DNA of 64,000 nucleotides from Streptomyces durmitorensis (GCF_023498005.1 NZ_CP097289.1:310001-374000); one strand, 5' to 3'. Shown: positions 26,501 to 34,688, counted from the stretch's first letter. Notes: generated by a model from the sequence alone, not told the origin. Numbers and translations: made by a program.

Positions 26501-27433
26501 CACCATGAGGTCGTCGTCGCCGACCCAGCCGAGCGCGGGCAGCGCGAGCGCCGCCTGGGCGCTGATCACGAGCTGGGTGAGCCCGAGGTCGCCGCGCGCG
26601 GCGGCGAAGGCCGCGTACCCCAGGACCACGCCTTCCGCGAGGACCACGAACGCGACGGCCCCGTAGGCGCGCCGCGCGGCCTTCCCTCGGGTGGCCCAGA
26701 CCGTGGCCATGCCCGACTGCCAGACGGCCGTCATCCGGTCGGCGAGCCAGTCACCGAGCCCGAAGACGCGTATCTCCTTGGCGGGCTCGGGATCCACGGC
26801 AAGCGACCGCAGATAGCCCGCCCTTCGGATCACGGCGCTCGCCGACTCCATGCTGCCGTGCACCTGGCGCGACAGACGCAGGTAGGAGCGGTAGGTCAGC
26901 ACCGCCGCGAGCCCGAGCAGCACAGGCGCCCACCAGGCGAGCGGCGCCAACAGGACGAGCAGACCGATCCCTTCGAGCCTCGGGCGCACGATCTCGGGCA
27001 GCAGGGACGCGAGTTGGTCCGGCCGGGTGCCTTGCTCGGTGGCCAGGCGCAGGGTGTCGGCGTAGCCCGGCTCTTCGAGGTGTCCGATGCCGTCCGGGCC
27101 GGTCCCGGCCGCGATGGCCCGGTCCTCCACCACGCCGGCGGCACGCAGCCGCAGTACCGCCGCGAGCCCGCTGTCCAAGGCGCGCAGTCCCGTGCGTACG
27201 AGGGTCAGCGCGCCGAAGGCGATCAGGGCGACCAGTGCGCGCCGGGCGGCGGCCGACCCGGCGCCCGCATCGACGGCGCCGGGCAGCTCGCCCACCAGCT
27301 GCCCGGTCGCGACCACGATGAGCGGGCCGGTGAGCGCCCCGCAGACCACGGTCACGGCGAGTGCGACAGTGTGCCGGGGCCCGGCTCGCCACAGCAGCCG
27401 CACTGCTGCCGTCCATTCCTGCCACGTACGCAT
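23522..27433 (-). CDS. Double-length ABC exporter (TMD-NBD-TMD-NBD fusion)
   Basis: 1303 residues holding two half-transporters in one chain. The first unit has a membrane domain (about 20-310) and a nucleotide-binding domain with Walker A GANGCGKTT, signature LSAGQWQR and Walker B VLVLDEPTAHLD. A Ser/Gly/Asp/Ala-rich linker (about 640-720) follows. The second membrane domain and NBD carry GENGSGKTT, LSTGQWQK and LRILDEPTASLD. Signatures are LSxGQ-type, so both sites may be active. Actinomycete exporters are usually two half-size genes, so this looks like a fusion. The substrate is unknown. It is 158 bases downstream of an HTH regulator on the same strand. Confidence 0.9.
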   Translation of the reverse strand: MRTWQEWTAAVRLLWRAGPRHTVALAVTVVCGALTGPLIVVATGQLVGELPGAVDAGAGSAAARRALVALIAFGALTLVRTGLRALDSGLAAVLRLRAAGVVEDRAIAAGTGPDGIGHLEEPGYADTLRLATEQGTRPDQLASLLPEIVRPRLEGIGLLVLLAPLAWWAPVLLGLAAVLTYRSYLRLSRQVHGSMESASAVIRRAGYLRSLAVDPEPAKEIRVFGLGDWLADRMTAVWQSGMATVWATRGKAARRAYGAVAFVVLAEGVVLGYAAFAAARGDLGLTQLVISAQAALALPALGWVGDDDLMVRDALLGLRSLVALELRGMADSRGRGDVQSPAGGDQGGDREGDRGGSRADGQRLPRNGHSNGRAPAAHGRIAFESVDFTYPGTDKPVLRGLDLEIPAGASVAIVGANGCGKTTLIKLLARLYEPDAGRITADGADVREYGVRQWRRGISVVFQDFVKYPLTLRDNVAMGAPDIGGDPGALERALELADGGELPRGLRAGWDTVLSRQFAGGADLSAGQWQRVAIARALLAARSGAVLVLDEPTAHLDARAEADFFDRFLTVSGGATTVLVSHRFSGVRRVGLIHVMDGGRIVESGTHDALMALGGKYARMYRLQAERFVDDDAESGDGDGAGAGAGAGARDDRGPACPPVGLPPVASVASPRPEDELPDDPGGGDPPQLSERGGRSVLDALRTLVAESFRESWKLAVLGLLLVPAAAGLAALQALWLRSMAEGAQQELLESTLTAALLLVVSLGVWEAVELAAIGARIGLSERVGFAFDRLLARIAAGIPGLRHQESPAFQDRLHLLRDRTLAMGALLNWVLNLLEQLGGFLVTAALLATVHPALLVLPLIGALALRLQISARGVIARAQEATAADYRLAARLARLATSPEAGKELRIFEAGPELWSRVGELRGRADGVASRAQWRFAAVGCAAGLLNSLGLIGAVAFVVHLAVTGHTSLGAVLLTVVLAGRFTGHVGGLVQATGAVVELLQSAERLRWLRTYAERANPAPAVTAASPTTASGTARAAVPSMLRQGIAVEGLTFRYPGTSATALRDVDLRLPAGGVVALVGENGSGKTTLVKLLCRMYEPTLGRITVDGVSLDALGPEQWRERLGAAFEDFVRFEFVLRETVGVGELSRIADPWAVVGALGRAGATDLPGTLPNGLESQLGSRWEHGTDLSTGQWQKLALARALMRQDPLLRILDEPTASLDAETEHVIFERYIEAARRPRPDGGRPDTVTLLVSHRFSTVRGADLIVVLDHGRVAETGTHEELLARGSLYAQMYGLQARAYL

Positions 27434-27591
27434 TCCGGCCTCCCGAGCCGCGCGCCACCGCTGGGAGCTCGATGCTCACAGAGGAGCCGGGTGGCCGGGG
27501 GACGGTCCCGGTCGCGACCGGACGCCGCCGGTCGCGCGCCGAGCCATGCTGCGAGGCCGACAGCCCGCAGAGGCGGCGCACGGGCGGCGGC

Positions 27592-28260
27592 TCAGCTTCC
27601 GGCGAGGCCCAGCCGGCCTGCGTTGACGCCGGCCTGGAAGCGCGAGTCGGCCGCCAGAGCCGTCATCAGTTCGGCGACCCGCCTGCGGTAGGTCCGCACG
27701 GACATGCCGACTCTGCGCGCGCCCACGGCATCGGTGAGACCGGCCGCGAGCGCCTGGAGCACGGCGAACGAGTCGGCGTCCAGGCCCTCGGTCTCGCGCC
27801 GCAGGTAGTCCGCGAGAGGGGTGCCTGCGTCCCACGTGGCGCACATCAGGGCGTGGACGCCGGCGACGAGGGCCGGTGCGGTCGTGATCGTGAACTCGCG
27901 GCCTCGGGCGCCACTGCGCCCGGCGAGGATCATCACCCGGCGGTCGATGATGATCGTCTCGTGCGGCAGTGTCGCGGCCCGGACGCGCACCTGGCCGCCG
28001 GCGGCCTCGATGTCGAACAGGTGCAACCGCTGTCCCTCGTCGGCCAGTACGGCAGGTGTGTAGAGCTTGCGTACGACCATGCCGTCGGCGGCCCGGGGGC
28101 GCAGGCGACGCACGATCGTCTCCCTGGCCTCGGGACGCGTCCAGGTGTGCAGGTCGTTGGCGGCGCAGAAGAACTCCCGCGTCGTCTCGCCGAAGAGCTG
28201 GGCGGTCAGCGCGGCCAGCTGCCTCTCGCCGTGCACTGTCTGCGTGGTGTGGTCGGTCAC
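27592..28260 (-). CDS. LuxR-type HTH regulator without classical receiver
   Basis: About 222 residues from GTG 28260 (VTDHTTQTVHGERQLAALTA); an upstream GTG at 28278 is possible because GGGAGG abuts the chosen codon. The C-terminal VLQALAAGLTDAVGARRVGM and SVRTYRRRVAELMTAL form a LuxR/GerE-like HTH. The N-terminal part resembles the non-enzymatic sensing domain of small Streptomyces regulators found beside transporters and reductases (RRVMILAGR, FTITTAPALVAGVHALM). It is divergent from an aldo/keto reductase and upstream of the ABC exporter on its own strand; it may control either. Confidence 0.8.
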   Translation of the reverse strand: MTDHTTQTVHGERQLAALTAQLFGETTREFFCAANDLHTWTRPEARETIVRRLRPRAADGMVVRKLYTPAVLADEGQRLHLFDIEAAGGQVRVRAATLPHETIIIDRRVMILAGRSGARGREFTITTAPALVAGVHALMCATWDAGTPLADYLRRETEGLDADSFAVLQALAAGLTDAVGARRVGMSVRTYRRRVAELMTALAADSRFQAGVNAGRLGLAGS

Positions 28261-28339
28261 CCTCCCAGTCTTGCTCACGCTCGTGGCAAAACGTTGCCAT
28301 CCGGTCTGCGATCGGGCCTCACGGGGCGAGGGTGGGGAC

Positions 28340-29215
28340 ATGACCACACAGATCACGGCCGCAGCGAGCGGCCAGTTCATGCTGGGCGGCGACCGCCGCG
28401 TCAACCGCCTGGGCTTCGGCGCGATGCGCCTGGCGGCAGGCACGTTCACCGGGCCGGCACGCGACCCGCAGACCGGTGTCGCGGTCCTGCGGCAGGCGGT
28501 CGAGGCAGGCGTCGACCACATCGACACGGCCGGTTTCTACGCCCGGGGCGAGGTGAGCGCCAACGACCTGATCCGTACGGCTCTCGCGCCCTACTCGGCC
28601 GAGCTGTTGATCGCCACCAAGGTCGGCCCGCTGCGTGGCGCGGACGGCATGCCCACCGGCCAGGCCGGCCCCGAGCAGCTGCGCGGTCTGGTGACCGAGG
28701 ATCTGCGCGCTCTCGGTCTCGACCGCCTCGACCTCGTCTACCTGCGGGTCGGGGGCATGAGCGAGCCGGGCGGCGAGAGCGTGGCCGACCGGTTCGCGGC
28801 CCTGGCGGAACTGCGCGACGAGGGTCTGATCCGCCACCTGGGCGTCAGCAACGTCGATGCGGCGCAGCTGGACGAGGCGCGGGGCATCGCACCGGTCGTC
28901 GCGGTGCAGAACCAGTACCACGTGCACCATCCCGATGACGCCGCCGTGCTGGCGCGCTGCGAGGAGCACGGCATCGCCTACGTGCCGTTCTTTCCTCTCG
29001 GCGGCGGCTTCGACCCGATCGAGCACGGCCGCCTCGCGCAGGTGGCCAAGAGGCACGAGGCGACCACCGCACAGGTGGCCCTCGCCTGGTTGCTCGCGAA
29101 CTCACCGAACATGCTGGCCATCCCCGGCACCGGCTCACCCGACCACCTCGCCGAGAACCTCGCCGCGGCCGGACTGCGTCTGGACGCCGCCGACCTCGCA
29201 GAACTGACCGGCTGA
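28340..29215 (+). CDS. Aldo/keto reductase-family oxidoreductase
   Basis: 291 residues from ATG 28340, preceded by GGTGGGG. The (beta/alpha)8 family is shown by the N-terminal RLGFGAMRLA, HIDTAGFY with catalytic Asp and Tyr, LLIATKVGP with the Lys, LGVSNVDAAQLDEA and the C-terminal IPGTGSPDHLAENLAA. The usual catalytic His after the DLV strand (QLH) is replaced: the strand reads LDLVYLRVGG, as in an Arg-variant subgroup common in Streptomyces. It probably reduces a carbonyl compound with NADPH. It is divergent from the HTH regulator with an 79-base gap. Confidence 0.88.
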   Translation: MTTQITAAASGQFMLGGDRRVNRLGFGAMRLAAGTFTGPARDPQTGVAVLRQAVEAGVDHIDTAGFYARGEVSANDLIRTALAPYSAELLIATKVGPLRGADGMPTGQAGPEQLRGLVTEDLRALGLDRLDLVYLRVGGMSEPGGESVADRFAALAELRDEGLIRHLGVSNVDAAQLDEARGIAPVVAVQNQYHVHHPDDAAVLARCEEHGIAYVPFFPLGGGFDPIEHGRLAQVAKRHEATTAQVALAWLLANSPNMLAIPGTGSPDHLAENLAAAGLRLDAADLAELTG

Positions 29216-29311
29216 CCGACTGACCGACTGAAGTGTTTACGGAGCGCTGCGGCCGGTGGCCTGTCGACTCACGGCGAGGTCACCGGCTAGCGCTTGTGCA
29301 GGCACGGGGAA

Positions 29312-29710
29312 TCACCCCGCAGCTTCCTGCCGCTTTCTCAGCGCCTCGGCGAGCGCCGCGCGGATCGCGCCGGGCAGCGGCTCGCCCTCCGTCGTGGCGA
29401 TCAGCTCTTCGGCCACTGCCCGCAGTTTGGTGTTGGAGTTCTGCGACACCTCGACCAGAATCCCCCACGCCTCATCCGCGGTACACGGGCCCAGCGACAT
29501 CAGCATGCCCCGCGCCTGATCTATGGCGGGATGGGACTCCAAGGCGCGATGCAGGTCGTTCACCTCGGTGCGCAACGCCTTGATCTCGGCAACCTCTTCC
29601 GCGCAATTATCATCGGGAGCCTGTTGCCCGAGCGCGCGATGGGGGCTCAGTGCCGGTGTGTTGAGGGAGTCCGATGAGGAAGCCACCTGCTCTGCCTCTC
29701 GTCTACTCAC
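29312..29710 (-). CDS. ANTAR-domain protein without sensor domain
   Basis: About 132 residues from GTG 29710. The C-terminal ~65 residues match the ANTAR RNA-binding domain: ALESHPAIDQARGMLMSLG, CTADEAWGILVEVSQNSN, TKLRAVAEELI. ANTAR proteins act as antiterminators by binding paired hairpins in mRNA leaders, usually controlled by a receiver or GAF domain. Here only a short low-complexity N-terminus precedes the domain, so control must come through a partner or expression. No target hairpin pair is evident nearby except one stem upstream. Confidence 0.85.
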   Translation of the reverse strand: MSRREAEQVASSSDSLNTPALSPHRALGQQAPDDNCAEEVAEIKALRTEVNDLHRALESHPAIDQARGMLMSLGPCTADEAWGILVEVSQNSNTKLRAVAEELIATTEGEPLPGAIRAALAEALRKRQEAAG

Positions 29711-30072
29711 GCCGCCTCTGTCGGGCCGGCAGGACCGCTGATGAGGTGAGCATCGCAGATCCCACACATTCGTGGCCAGAGTTTGTTGTTTCCGTGCACG
29801 CGGCAGCGCCGGTGGCTGTCTGTCCCAACCGACCGGCGCCTACGTCGCACAGCGCTGTGCCTTCGCTGTGATCGAGTAGCCATCTCCGTTGATCTCAAAC
29901 AGGTGCAGTGCCCATTGGCCACTCGAACGGGCACTGCTTGTCCGCTTGTTCGCGTGTTCGACTACCCCTGGTGCCGCACCGATTTCGGGCGTAGACCACC
30001 TCAACAGCACCCCTACGGCCAGGGGTGCACGCTAGCGTCGCGGCAACGCACTGTTTGGCGGGAGGGGCAGGG
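29711..30072. other. 362-base divergent gap with one orphan hairpin
   Basis: It lies between the divergent ANTAR gene and the next forward gene. It is less GC-rich than its surroundings around 29760-29800. No convincing coding frame. It contains a perfect 9-base stem, GCAGTGCCC (29905-29913) / GGGCACTGC (29929-29937), with a 15-base loop. Confidence 0.6.
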
Positions 30073-30666
30073 ATGCGGCGCTCGGCCGGGCATTACGCGC
30101 TGCTGCGACACGTGGCTGACATGCAGCGCACAACTGATGGATGGGCCACGGCAGGGCCCGGACTTGATGAACGCGCCACGGGCCCCCTGGTGAGGCTCGG
30201 GCTGCTCCGGGCGGCACCCTGCGAGGATCAGGCTGGACTGCCCGCGAAGGCCGGTCGGACGGCCGCGTGGGCGGTGCAATTGACGGACGACGGGTGGGAT
30301 GCGCTCCTCTACGCACAGGTGCGGGCTGCTCCGCCGACCGCCGAGGCCCCCTCGCCCGGACTGCAGCAGGTGGGCCTGCGCCGCTCGGAGCTGGACACCC
30401 TCAGGCGGTTCCTCGCGCTGCGCGGACGCCTCCGGCACGCCCCCGCGCCGGGTCTGGAGTCGGCTGTGGACGCGGCCCGCTTCAACGCGGCGTCCAACCG
30501 ATGGGTCGTGTACGTGAGCGGTGAGCAGATGGAGTCGATGGCGCGCGCGTTCTTCCTGGAGCGGCTCGGCGGCTCGGCGGCGCCCGCCAACCGGTTCGCC
30601 CGCGTGTACGGGGTGAGCTATGAGCCGCCTCCTCATGACGCCGGAGCCACTGCGACCTGCGGGTGA
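30073..30666 (+). CDS. Unknown protein, possible winged-helix-like N-terminus
   Basis: 197 residues from ATG 30073, with GGAGGGG just upstream. Not confidently recognised; it may belong to a small Streptomyces-restricted DUF family (perhaps DUF6417). The first ~80 residues (YALLRHVADMQRTTDGW, LTDDGWDALLYAQ) look like a winged-helix fold. The C-terminal half is helical, with LRRSELDTLRRFLAL and GEQMESMARAFFLERLGG. It is cytosolic. The stop is followed at once by a 7-base minisatellite and then a MarR gene. Confidence 0.75.
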   Translation: MRRSAGHYALLRHVADMQRTTDGWATAGPGLDERATGPLVRLGLLRAAPCEDQAGLPAKAGRTAAWAVQLTDDGWDALLYAQVRAAPPTAEAPSPGLQQVGLRRSELDTLRRFLALRGRLRHAPAPGLESAVDAARFNAASNRWVVYVSGEQMESMARAFFLERLGGSAAPANRFARVYGVSYEPPPHDAGATATCG

Positions 30667-30671
30667 CGGGT

Positions 30672-30720
30672 GGCGGGAGGCGGGAGGCGGGAGGCGGGAG
30701 GCGGGAGGCGGGTGGCGGGA
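30672..30720. repeat. 7-base minisatellite, seven copies
   Basis: GGCGGGA is repeated seven times (sixth copy GGCGGGT) immediately after a stop codon and 33 bases before the MarR start. Copy number is likely to vary by slippage and could affect MarR expression. Confidence 0.95.
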
Positions 30721-30752
30721 GTGCACCGGTCCGCGATCTATAAGCTGCGCGT

Positions 30753-31256
30753 GTGGCCAGTACAGAGGATTCAGCGTCCAGCGGCAGCGCGGCATCGGCT
30801 CCGGCCCCGGCGTCGACAGATCTGCAGTCGTTCGCGGTGCAGCTGCGGCGCATGAACGGCGAGATCAACCGGCTGATCCACGGCTTCGCCGCCGGTCACG
30901 ACCTGCACGCGACCGATGTCCAGGCCCTGGCGGCCATTCTGGACTCGGACAGTCCGCTCACTCCCGGGCGGCTGCGCGACCATCTGGGGCTGACCTCGGG
31001 TGCCGTCACCGCCTGCCTGGACCGCCTTGAACGGGCCGGACACATCCGCCGGTCGCGGGACAGCGAGGACCGCCGGGTGGTGCATCTGCACTACGCACCC
31101 GGAGCCAAGTCGGCCGCACGCACCTTCTTCCAGCCCCTGGCCGCCGCGACGGAGAACGCTCGCGTGCGGTTCAGCGAGGACGAACTAGGCGTGGTGGTGC
31201 GCTTCTTGGCGGCCATGAACGAGGAGCTCTCCGAGCTGCGAGGGCGTCAGCGCTAG
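30753..31256 (+). CDS. MarR-family regulator of the MMPL transporter
   Basis: 167 residues from GTG 30753. No ribosome site is visible, but TATAAG ends eight bases before the GTG, so a leaderless transcript is plausible. The winged helix reads SPLTPGRLRDHLGLTSGAVT, ACLDRLERAGHIRRSRDSED and RRVVHLHY, a classic MarR HTH and wing. The N-terminus is an Ala/Ser-rich tail. The MMPL gene follows in the same direction after 88 bases, with direct repeats in the gap that look like the operator. Confidence 0.9.
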   Translation: MASTEDSASSGSAASAPAPASTDLQSFAVQLRRMNGEINRLIHGFAAGHDLHATDVQALAAILDSDSPLTPGRLRDHLGLTSGAVTACLDRLERAGHIRRSRDSEDRRVVHLHYAPGAKSAARTFFQPLAAATENARVRFSEDELGVVVRFLAAMNEELSELRGRQR

Positions 31257-31287
31257 GTACGCCCCGCCGGGCACCCGTGACGGACGA

Positions 31288-31320
31288 GATGCTTCAATCA
31301 TTGAGATGCTTATCCATTGA
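31288..31320. promoter_or_regulatory. Candidate MarR operator between marR and mmpL
   Basis: GATGCTTCAATCATTGA (31288-31304) and GATGCTTATCCATTGA (31305-31320) are near-direct repeats in the AT-rich gap. The first contains the perfect dyad TCAAT-C-ATTGA (31294-31304). Confidence 0.65.
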
Positions 31321-31344
31321 GGTATCGAGTCCGCAAGGAGATCC

Positions 31345-33483
31345 ATGTCCACAGGTACGCGCGTGGCACGCTGGCTTGCCCCCGTCGTCCTGCTCGTCGC
31401 CTGGCTCGGCATCGGCGGAACGCTCGGGCCGTACGCCGGGAAGCTCGGCGAGGTCGCCACCAACGATCAGTCCGCCTTCCTCCCGCAGAACGCCGAGTCC
31501 ACGCAAGTCATCGACGCACAGCGGAAGTTCCGGCAGGAGGAGACCCTCCCCGCGATCGTCGTCTGGACCGCGGACGGCGACACGGGGGCCGACGGGATCG
31601 ACCAGGCCCAGAAGAGCGCCGCCACCCGGGCGCTGGCTTCCCTGAGTGACGTGTCAGGGGTCGCCGGTCCGGCATCCCCGGCCTTGCCGTCCAAGGACGG
31701 CAAGGCGTTGCAAGGTGTCGTCCAACTGCGGCCCGACCTCGGCGAGGAACTGGAAGGCACCCTGGCAGAGGTCAGGGACGCCGCGGCCCGGGTGCCAGGG
31801 ACGGATGCCCAGGTGGCCGGTCCCGCGGCCAGTCAGGCCGACCTGTCGGACGCCTTCGGGGGCATCGACGGCCTGCTCCTCGGGGTTGCCCTGATCACCG
31901 TCCTGGTGATTCTGCTGCTCGTCTACCGCAGCCTGCTGCTTCCGCTGGTCATCATCCTCGGAGTCGTCTTCTCCCTGGGACTCGCCTGCGGAATCGTCTA
32001 CGTACTGGCCGACCACGACATCGTCCGGGTCGACGGCCAGGTCCAGGGCATCCTGTCCATCCTGGTCATCGGCGCCGCGACCGACTACGCGCTGCTGCTC
32101 ACCGCGCGCTTCCGTGAGGAACTGGCCGCCGGCCGCGACAGGGTCACCGCCATGCGGGCGGCTCTGCGCCGTTCACTCGGCCCCATCGTCGCAAGCGGCG
32201 CCACGGTCGCGCTCGGCCTGCTCGCCCTGCTCCTGAGCGACCTCACCAACAACCGCGCGCTCGGGCCCGTCGGCGCCATCGGCATCGCCTGCGCCGTCCT
32301 GAGCACGCTGACCTTCCTGCCCGCGGTCCTGATCCTCCTGGGGCGTACGGCGTACTGGCCCGCCAAGCCCAAGCCGGCCACGGAGAAATCCGCGGGGCAG
32401 GGCGTGTGGACCAAGATCGCCTCGCTCGTCGACCGGGCGCCGCGCAAGGTCTGGGCGAGCACTCTCCTGGGCCTGCTCATCTGCACTGCCTTCGCCCCCA
32501 CGCTCAGCTCCAAGGGCGTGCCCCTGGACGAGATCTTCGTCAACGACGCTCCCTCGGTGGCCGCACAGCAGACGCTCGGCAGGCACTTCCCCGGAGGCTC
32601 GGGCAATCCTGCCGTCGTGATCGCGGATGCGGACCGGGCCGAGCAGGTCACGGCCGCCGTCGAACGCACCGACGGGCTGTCCGCCGCCGCGGCCGTGAGC
32701 GCGTCCGGCCGGCCGGTTGCGGGCGGGGCGGGCGCGGGTGAACTGCTGGTCGTCGACGGCCGCGTACGCATCGACGCCACCCTGCGGGACGCCGCCGACA
32801 GTGACGCGGCGAAGGACACCGTGGCGCGGCTGCGCGACGCCGTCCACGCCGTGAACGGGGCCGACGGGCTGGTCGGCGGCTACACCGCGCAGCAGTACGA
32901 CACGCAGCGGACCGCCGAGGACGACCGCCTGCTCATCGTCCCGGTGGTCCTCGCGATCATCCTGGTCATCCTGATCGGACTGCTCAGGTCGCTGCTCATG
33001 CCGGTCCTGCTGGTCGCGACGGTCGCGCTCAACTTCCTTGCCACTCTGGGGGTTTCAGCCCTGGTCTTCCAGCACGTACTGGGATTCAGCGGCACGGACT
33101 CCTCCGTACCGCTCTACGGATTCGTCTTCCTGGTGGCCCTCGGCGTGGACTACAACATCTTCCTGATGTCCCGGGTCCGCGAGGAATCACTGCGCCACGG
33201 GCCGCGCGAAGGGGTGTTGCGCGGGCTGACCGCGACCGGAGGCGTCATCACCTCGGCCGGGGTCGTCCTCGCGGCGACCTTCGCGGCGCTCGGCATCATC
33301 CCGCTGGCCTTCCTCGTCCAGATCGCGTTCATCGTCGCCTTCGGCGTCCTGCTGGACACCCTGGTCGTACGGTCGCTCCTGGTGCCGGCCCTGGTGCGCG
33401 ACATCGGCCCGGCGGCGTGGTGGCCGGGTGTCCTCAGCCGCGGCCCCGACTCCCCGCAGCCGGGGCAGTCAGCGGCCGGCTGA
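31345..33483 (+). CDS. MMPL/RND-family membrane transporter
   Basis: 712 residues from ATG 31345, with AAGGAG six bases upstream. The topology is MMPL-type: one N-terminal helix, an extracytoplasmic loop (about 35-170), five helices, a second large loop (about 390-520) and five more helices. GAATDYALLLTARFREEL and ALGVDYNIFLMSRVREESL carry the paired proton-relay DY motifs of MMPL proteins. Streptomyces members export lipids, antibiotics or small toxic compounds. Placement after a MarR gene suggests drug-inducible efflux. It ends 24 bases from the convergent LCP gene. Confidence 0.92.
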   Translation: MSTGTRVARWLAPVVLLVAWLGIGGTLGPYAGKLGEVATNDQSAFLPQNAESTQVIDAQRKFRQEETLPAIVVWTADGDTGADGIDQAQKSAATRALASLSDVSGVAGPASPALPSKDGKALQGVVQLRPDLGEELEGTLAEVRDAAARVPGTDAQVAGPAASQADLSDAFGGIDGLLLGVALITVLVILLLVYRSLLLPLVIILGVVFSLGLACGIVYVLADHDIVRVDGQVQGILSILVIGAATDYALLLTARFREELAAGRDRVTAMRAALRRSLGPIVASGATVALGLLALLLSDLTNNRALGPVGAIGIACAVLSTLTFLPAVLILLGRTAYWPAKPKPATEKSAGQGVWTKIASLVDRAPRKVWASTLLGLLICTAFAPTLSSKGVPLDEIFVNDAPSVAAQQTLGRHFPGGSGNPAVVIADADRAEQVTAAVERTDGLSAAAAVSASGRPVAGGAGAGELLVVDGRVRIDATLRDAADSDAAKDTVARLRDAVHAVNGADGLVGGYTAQQYDTQRTAEDDRLLIVPVVLAIILVILIGLLRSLLMPVLLVATVALNFLATLGVSALVFQHVLGFSGTDSSVPLYGFVFLVALGVDYNIFLMSRVREESLRHGPREGVLRGLTATGGVITSAGVVLAATFAALGIIPLAFLVQIAFIVAFGVLLDTLVVRSLLVPALVRDIGPAAWWPGVLSRGPDSPQPGQSAAG

Positions 33484-33507
33484 GGAACCTGGGCAGGCCG
33501 CATCGGG

Positions 33508-34644
33508 TCAGGTGCCCGCCGTCACCGGCGAGTCGGTCCTGTCACCCACCGAATCCTGCGTCGCGGACTTCGGGATGGGCCGGTCATGGCGCAGCGCGGA
33601 CCACACCTTGTGCGATGCCTTGTCCAGCGGCAGAACCCGTCCCGAGTCCTGGGCGTCGTAGGTGACCGGCATGGTGACCATGTTGGTGCGGTCGGGGCTG
33701 ATGCCCTTCAGCTCCTTGGCCAGACCGAGGAGCTTGTCCGCGGAGGCCAGTTCGGAGTCCGCGCTGATGGTCTTGGTCGCGGTGTCCGCCAGGTCGTAGG
33801 ACTTGGCGGGGCTGCCCAGCGGGTCCACGGTGTCGGCGCGGTGGATCAGCGCCTTGATGAACGCCTGCTGGAGCTGGATGCGGCCCAGGTCGCTGCCGTC
33901 GCCCACGCCGTGCCGGGTGCGCACGAGCTCAAGTGCCTGCTTGCCCTTGAGCGTGTGCTTGCCCGCGCTCAGGGCGAGGCCGCTGTTGGGGTCGTGTATC
34001 GCCTTGCGGGTGGTGATGTCCACGCCGCCGAGCTCGTCGATGAGCTTCTGGAATCCCTTGAAGTCGACTTCGAGGTAGTGGTCCATGCGGACGCCCGACA
34101 TCTTCTCGACCGTCTTCACGGTGCACGCCGGTCCGCCCACTTGGTAGGACGAGTTGAACATGGCCTGCTGCGCGCCGGCCGCCTCGCCGCCGTGCGGCTT
34201 CGCGCACTGGGGCCGCTCGACCATCGTGTCGCGCGGGATGCTGACGACCGAAGCCCTCTTGTGGGTCTTGTCGACGTGCAGGACCATCGCCGTGTCGGCG
34301 CGCGCTCCACTGACGCCGCTGCCGAACTTGCCGTGGGTTCCCGCCCGGGAGTCGGACCCGAGCAGGAGGATGTTCATCGAGCCGTTCTTCTGCTGGCTCG
34401 GCCGGTCGTGCCCGAGGGCGGCGTTCACGTCCGTGCCCTGGATGTTGCCGTTGAGGTGCTGCCAGGCGTAGGCCACACCGCCTCCGCCGATCAGGACCAC
34501 TCCCAGGGCGCCCCATGCGACGTAGCGCAGAGTCTTCTTCCGCGGCTTGCGCCGGGAGCGCCTTACACGCGCGGGCCCGTAGGCGGGCGCTGCGGGGCCG
34601 TCGGCCATGTGCGCCTGCTGCTCGTCACCGCTCTCGTGCGGCAT
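33508..34644 (-). CDS. LCP (LytR-CpsA-Psr) family cell-wall glycopolymer transferase
   Basis: 378 residues. A basic cytosolic N-terminus (RVRRSRRKPRKKTLR) leads into one membrane helix (YVAWGALGVVLIGGGGVAYA). The extracytoplasmic LCP domain has MNILLLGSDSRA, ARADTAMVLHVD, ASVVSIPRDTMV and the C-terminal LELVRTRHGVGDGSDLGRI block with the Arg and Asp residues that bind polyprenyl pyrophosphate. LCP enzymes attach teichoic acid or other glycopolymers to peptidoglycan. It is 44 bases downstream of an SLT-domain hydrolase, so both may act on the wall together. Confidence 0.92.
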   Translation of the reverse strand: MPHESGDEQQAHMADGPAAPAYGPARVRRSRRKPRKKTLRYVAWGALGVVLIGGGGVAYAWQHLNGNIQGTDVNAALGHDRPSQQKNGSMNILLLGSDSRAGTHGKFGSGVSGARADTAMVLHVDKTHKRASVVSIPRDTMVERPQCAKPHGGEAAGAQQAMFNSSYQVGGPACTVKTVEKMSGVRMDHYLEVDFKGFQKLIDELGGVDITTRKAIHDPNSGLALSAGKHTLKGKQALELVRTRHGVGDGSDLGRIQLQQAFIKALIHRADTVDPLGSPAKSYDLADTATKTISADSELASADKLLGLAKELKGISPDRTNMVTMPVTYDAQDSGRVLPLDKASHKVWSALRHDRPIPKSATQDSVGDRTDSPVTAGT

Positions 34645-34655
34645 GCGCTGCCCCT

Positions 34656-34687
34656 TTTCGTTGACCGGTTGTTTCGTTGACCGGTTG
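34656..34687. repeat. Perfect 16-base tandem duplication
   Basis: TTTCGTTGACCGGTTG occurs twice in tandem in the 44-base gap between the SLT and LCP genes, ending next to the SLT stop. It changes the spacing between the two genes of the operon. Confidence 0.95.
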
Positions 34688-34688
34688 C

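Noticed and set aside
29205..29235. CTGACCGA repeats after the aldo/keto reductase
   Set aside because: Only three short imperfect copies with no stem; probably chance or slippage without a role.
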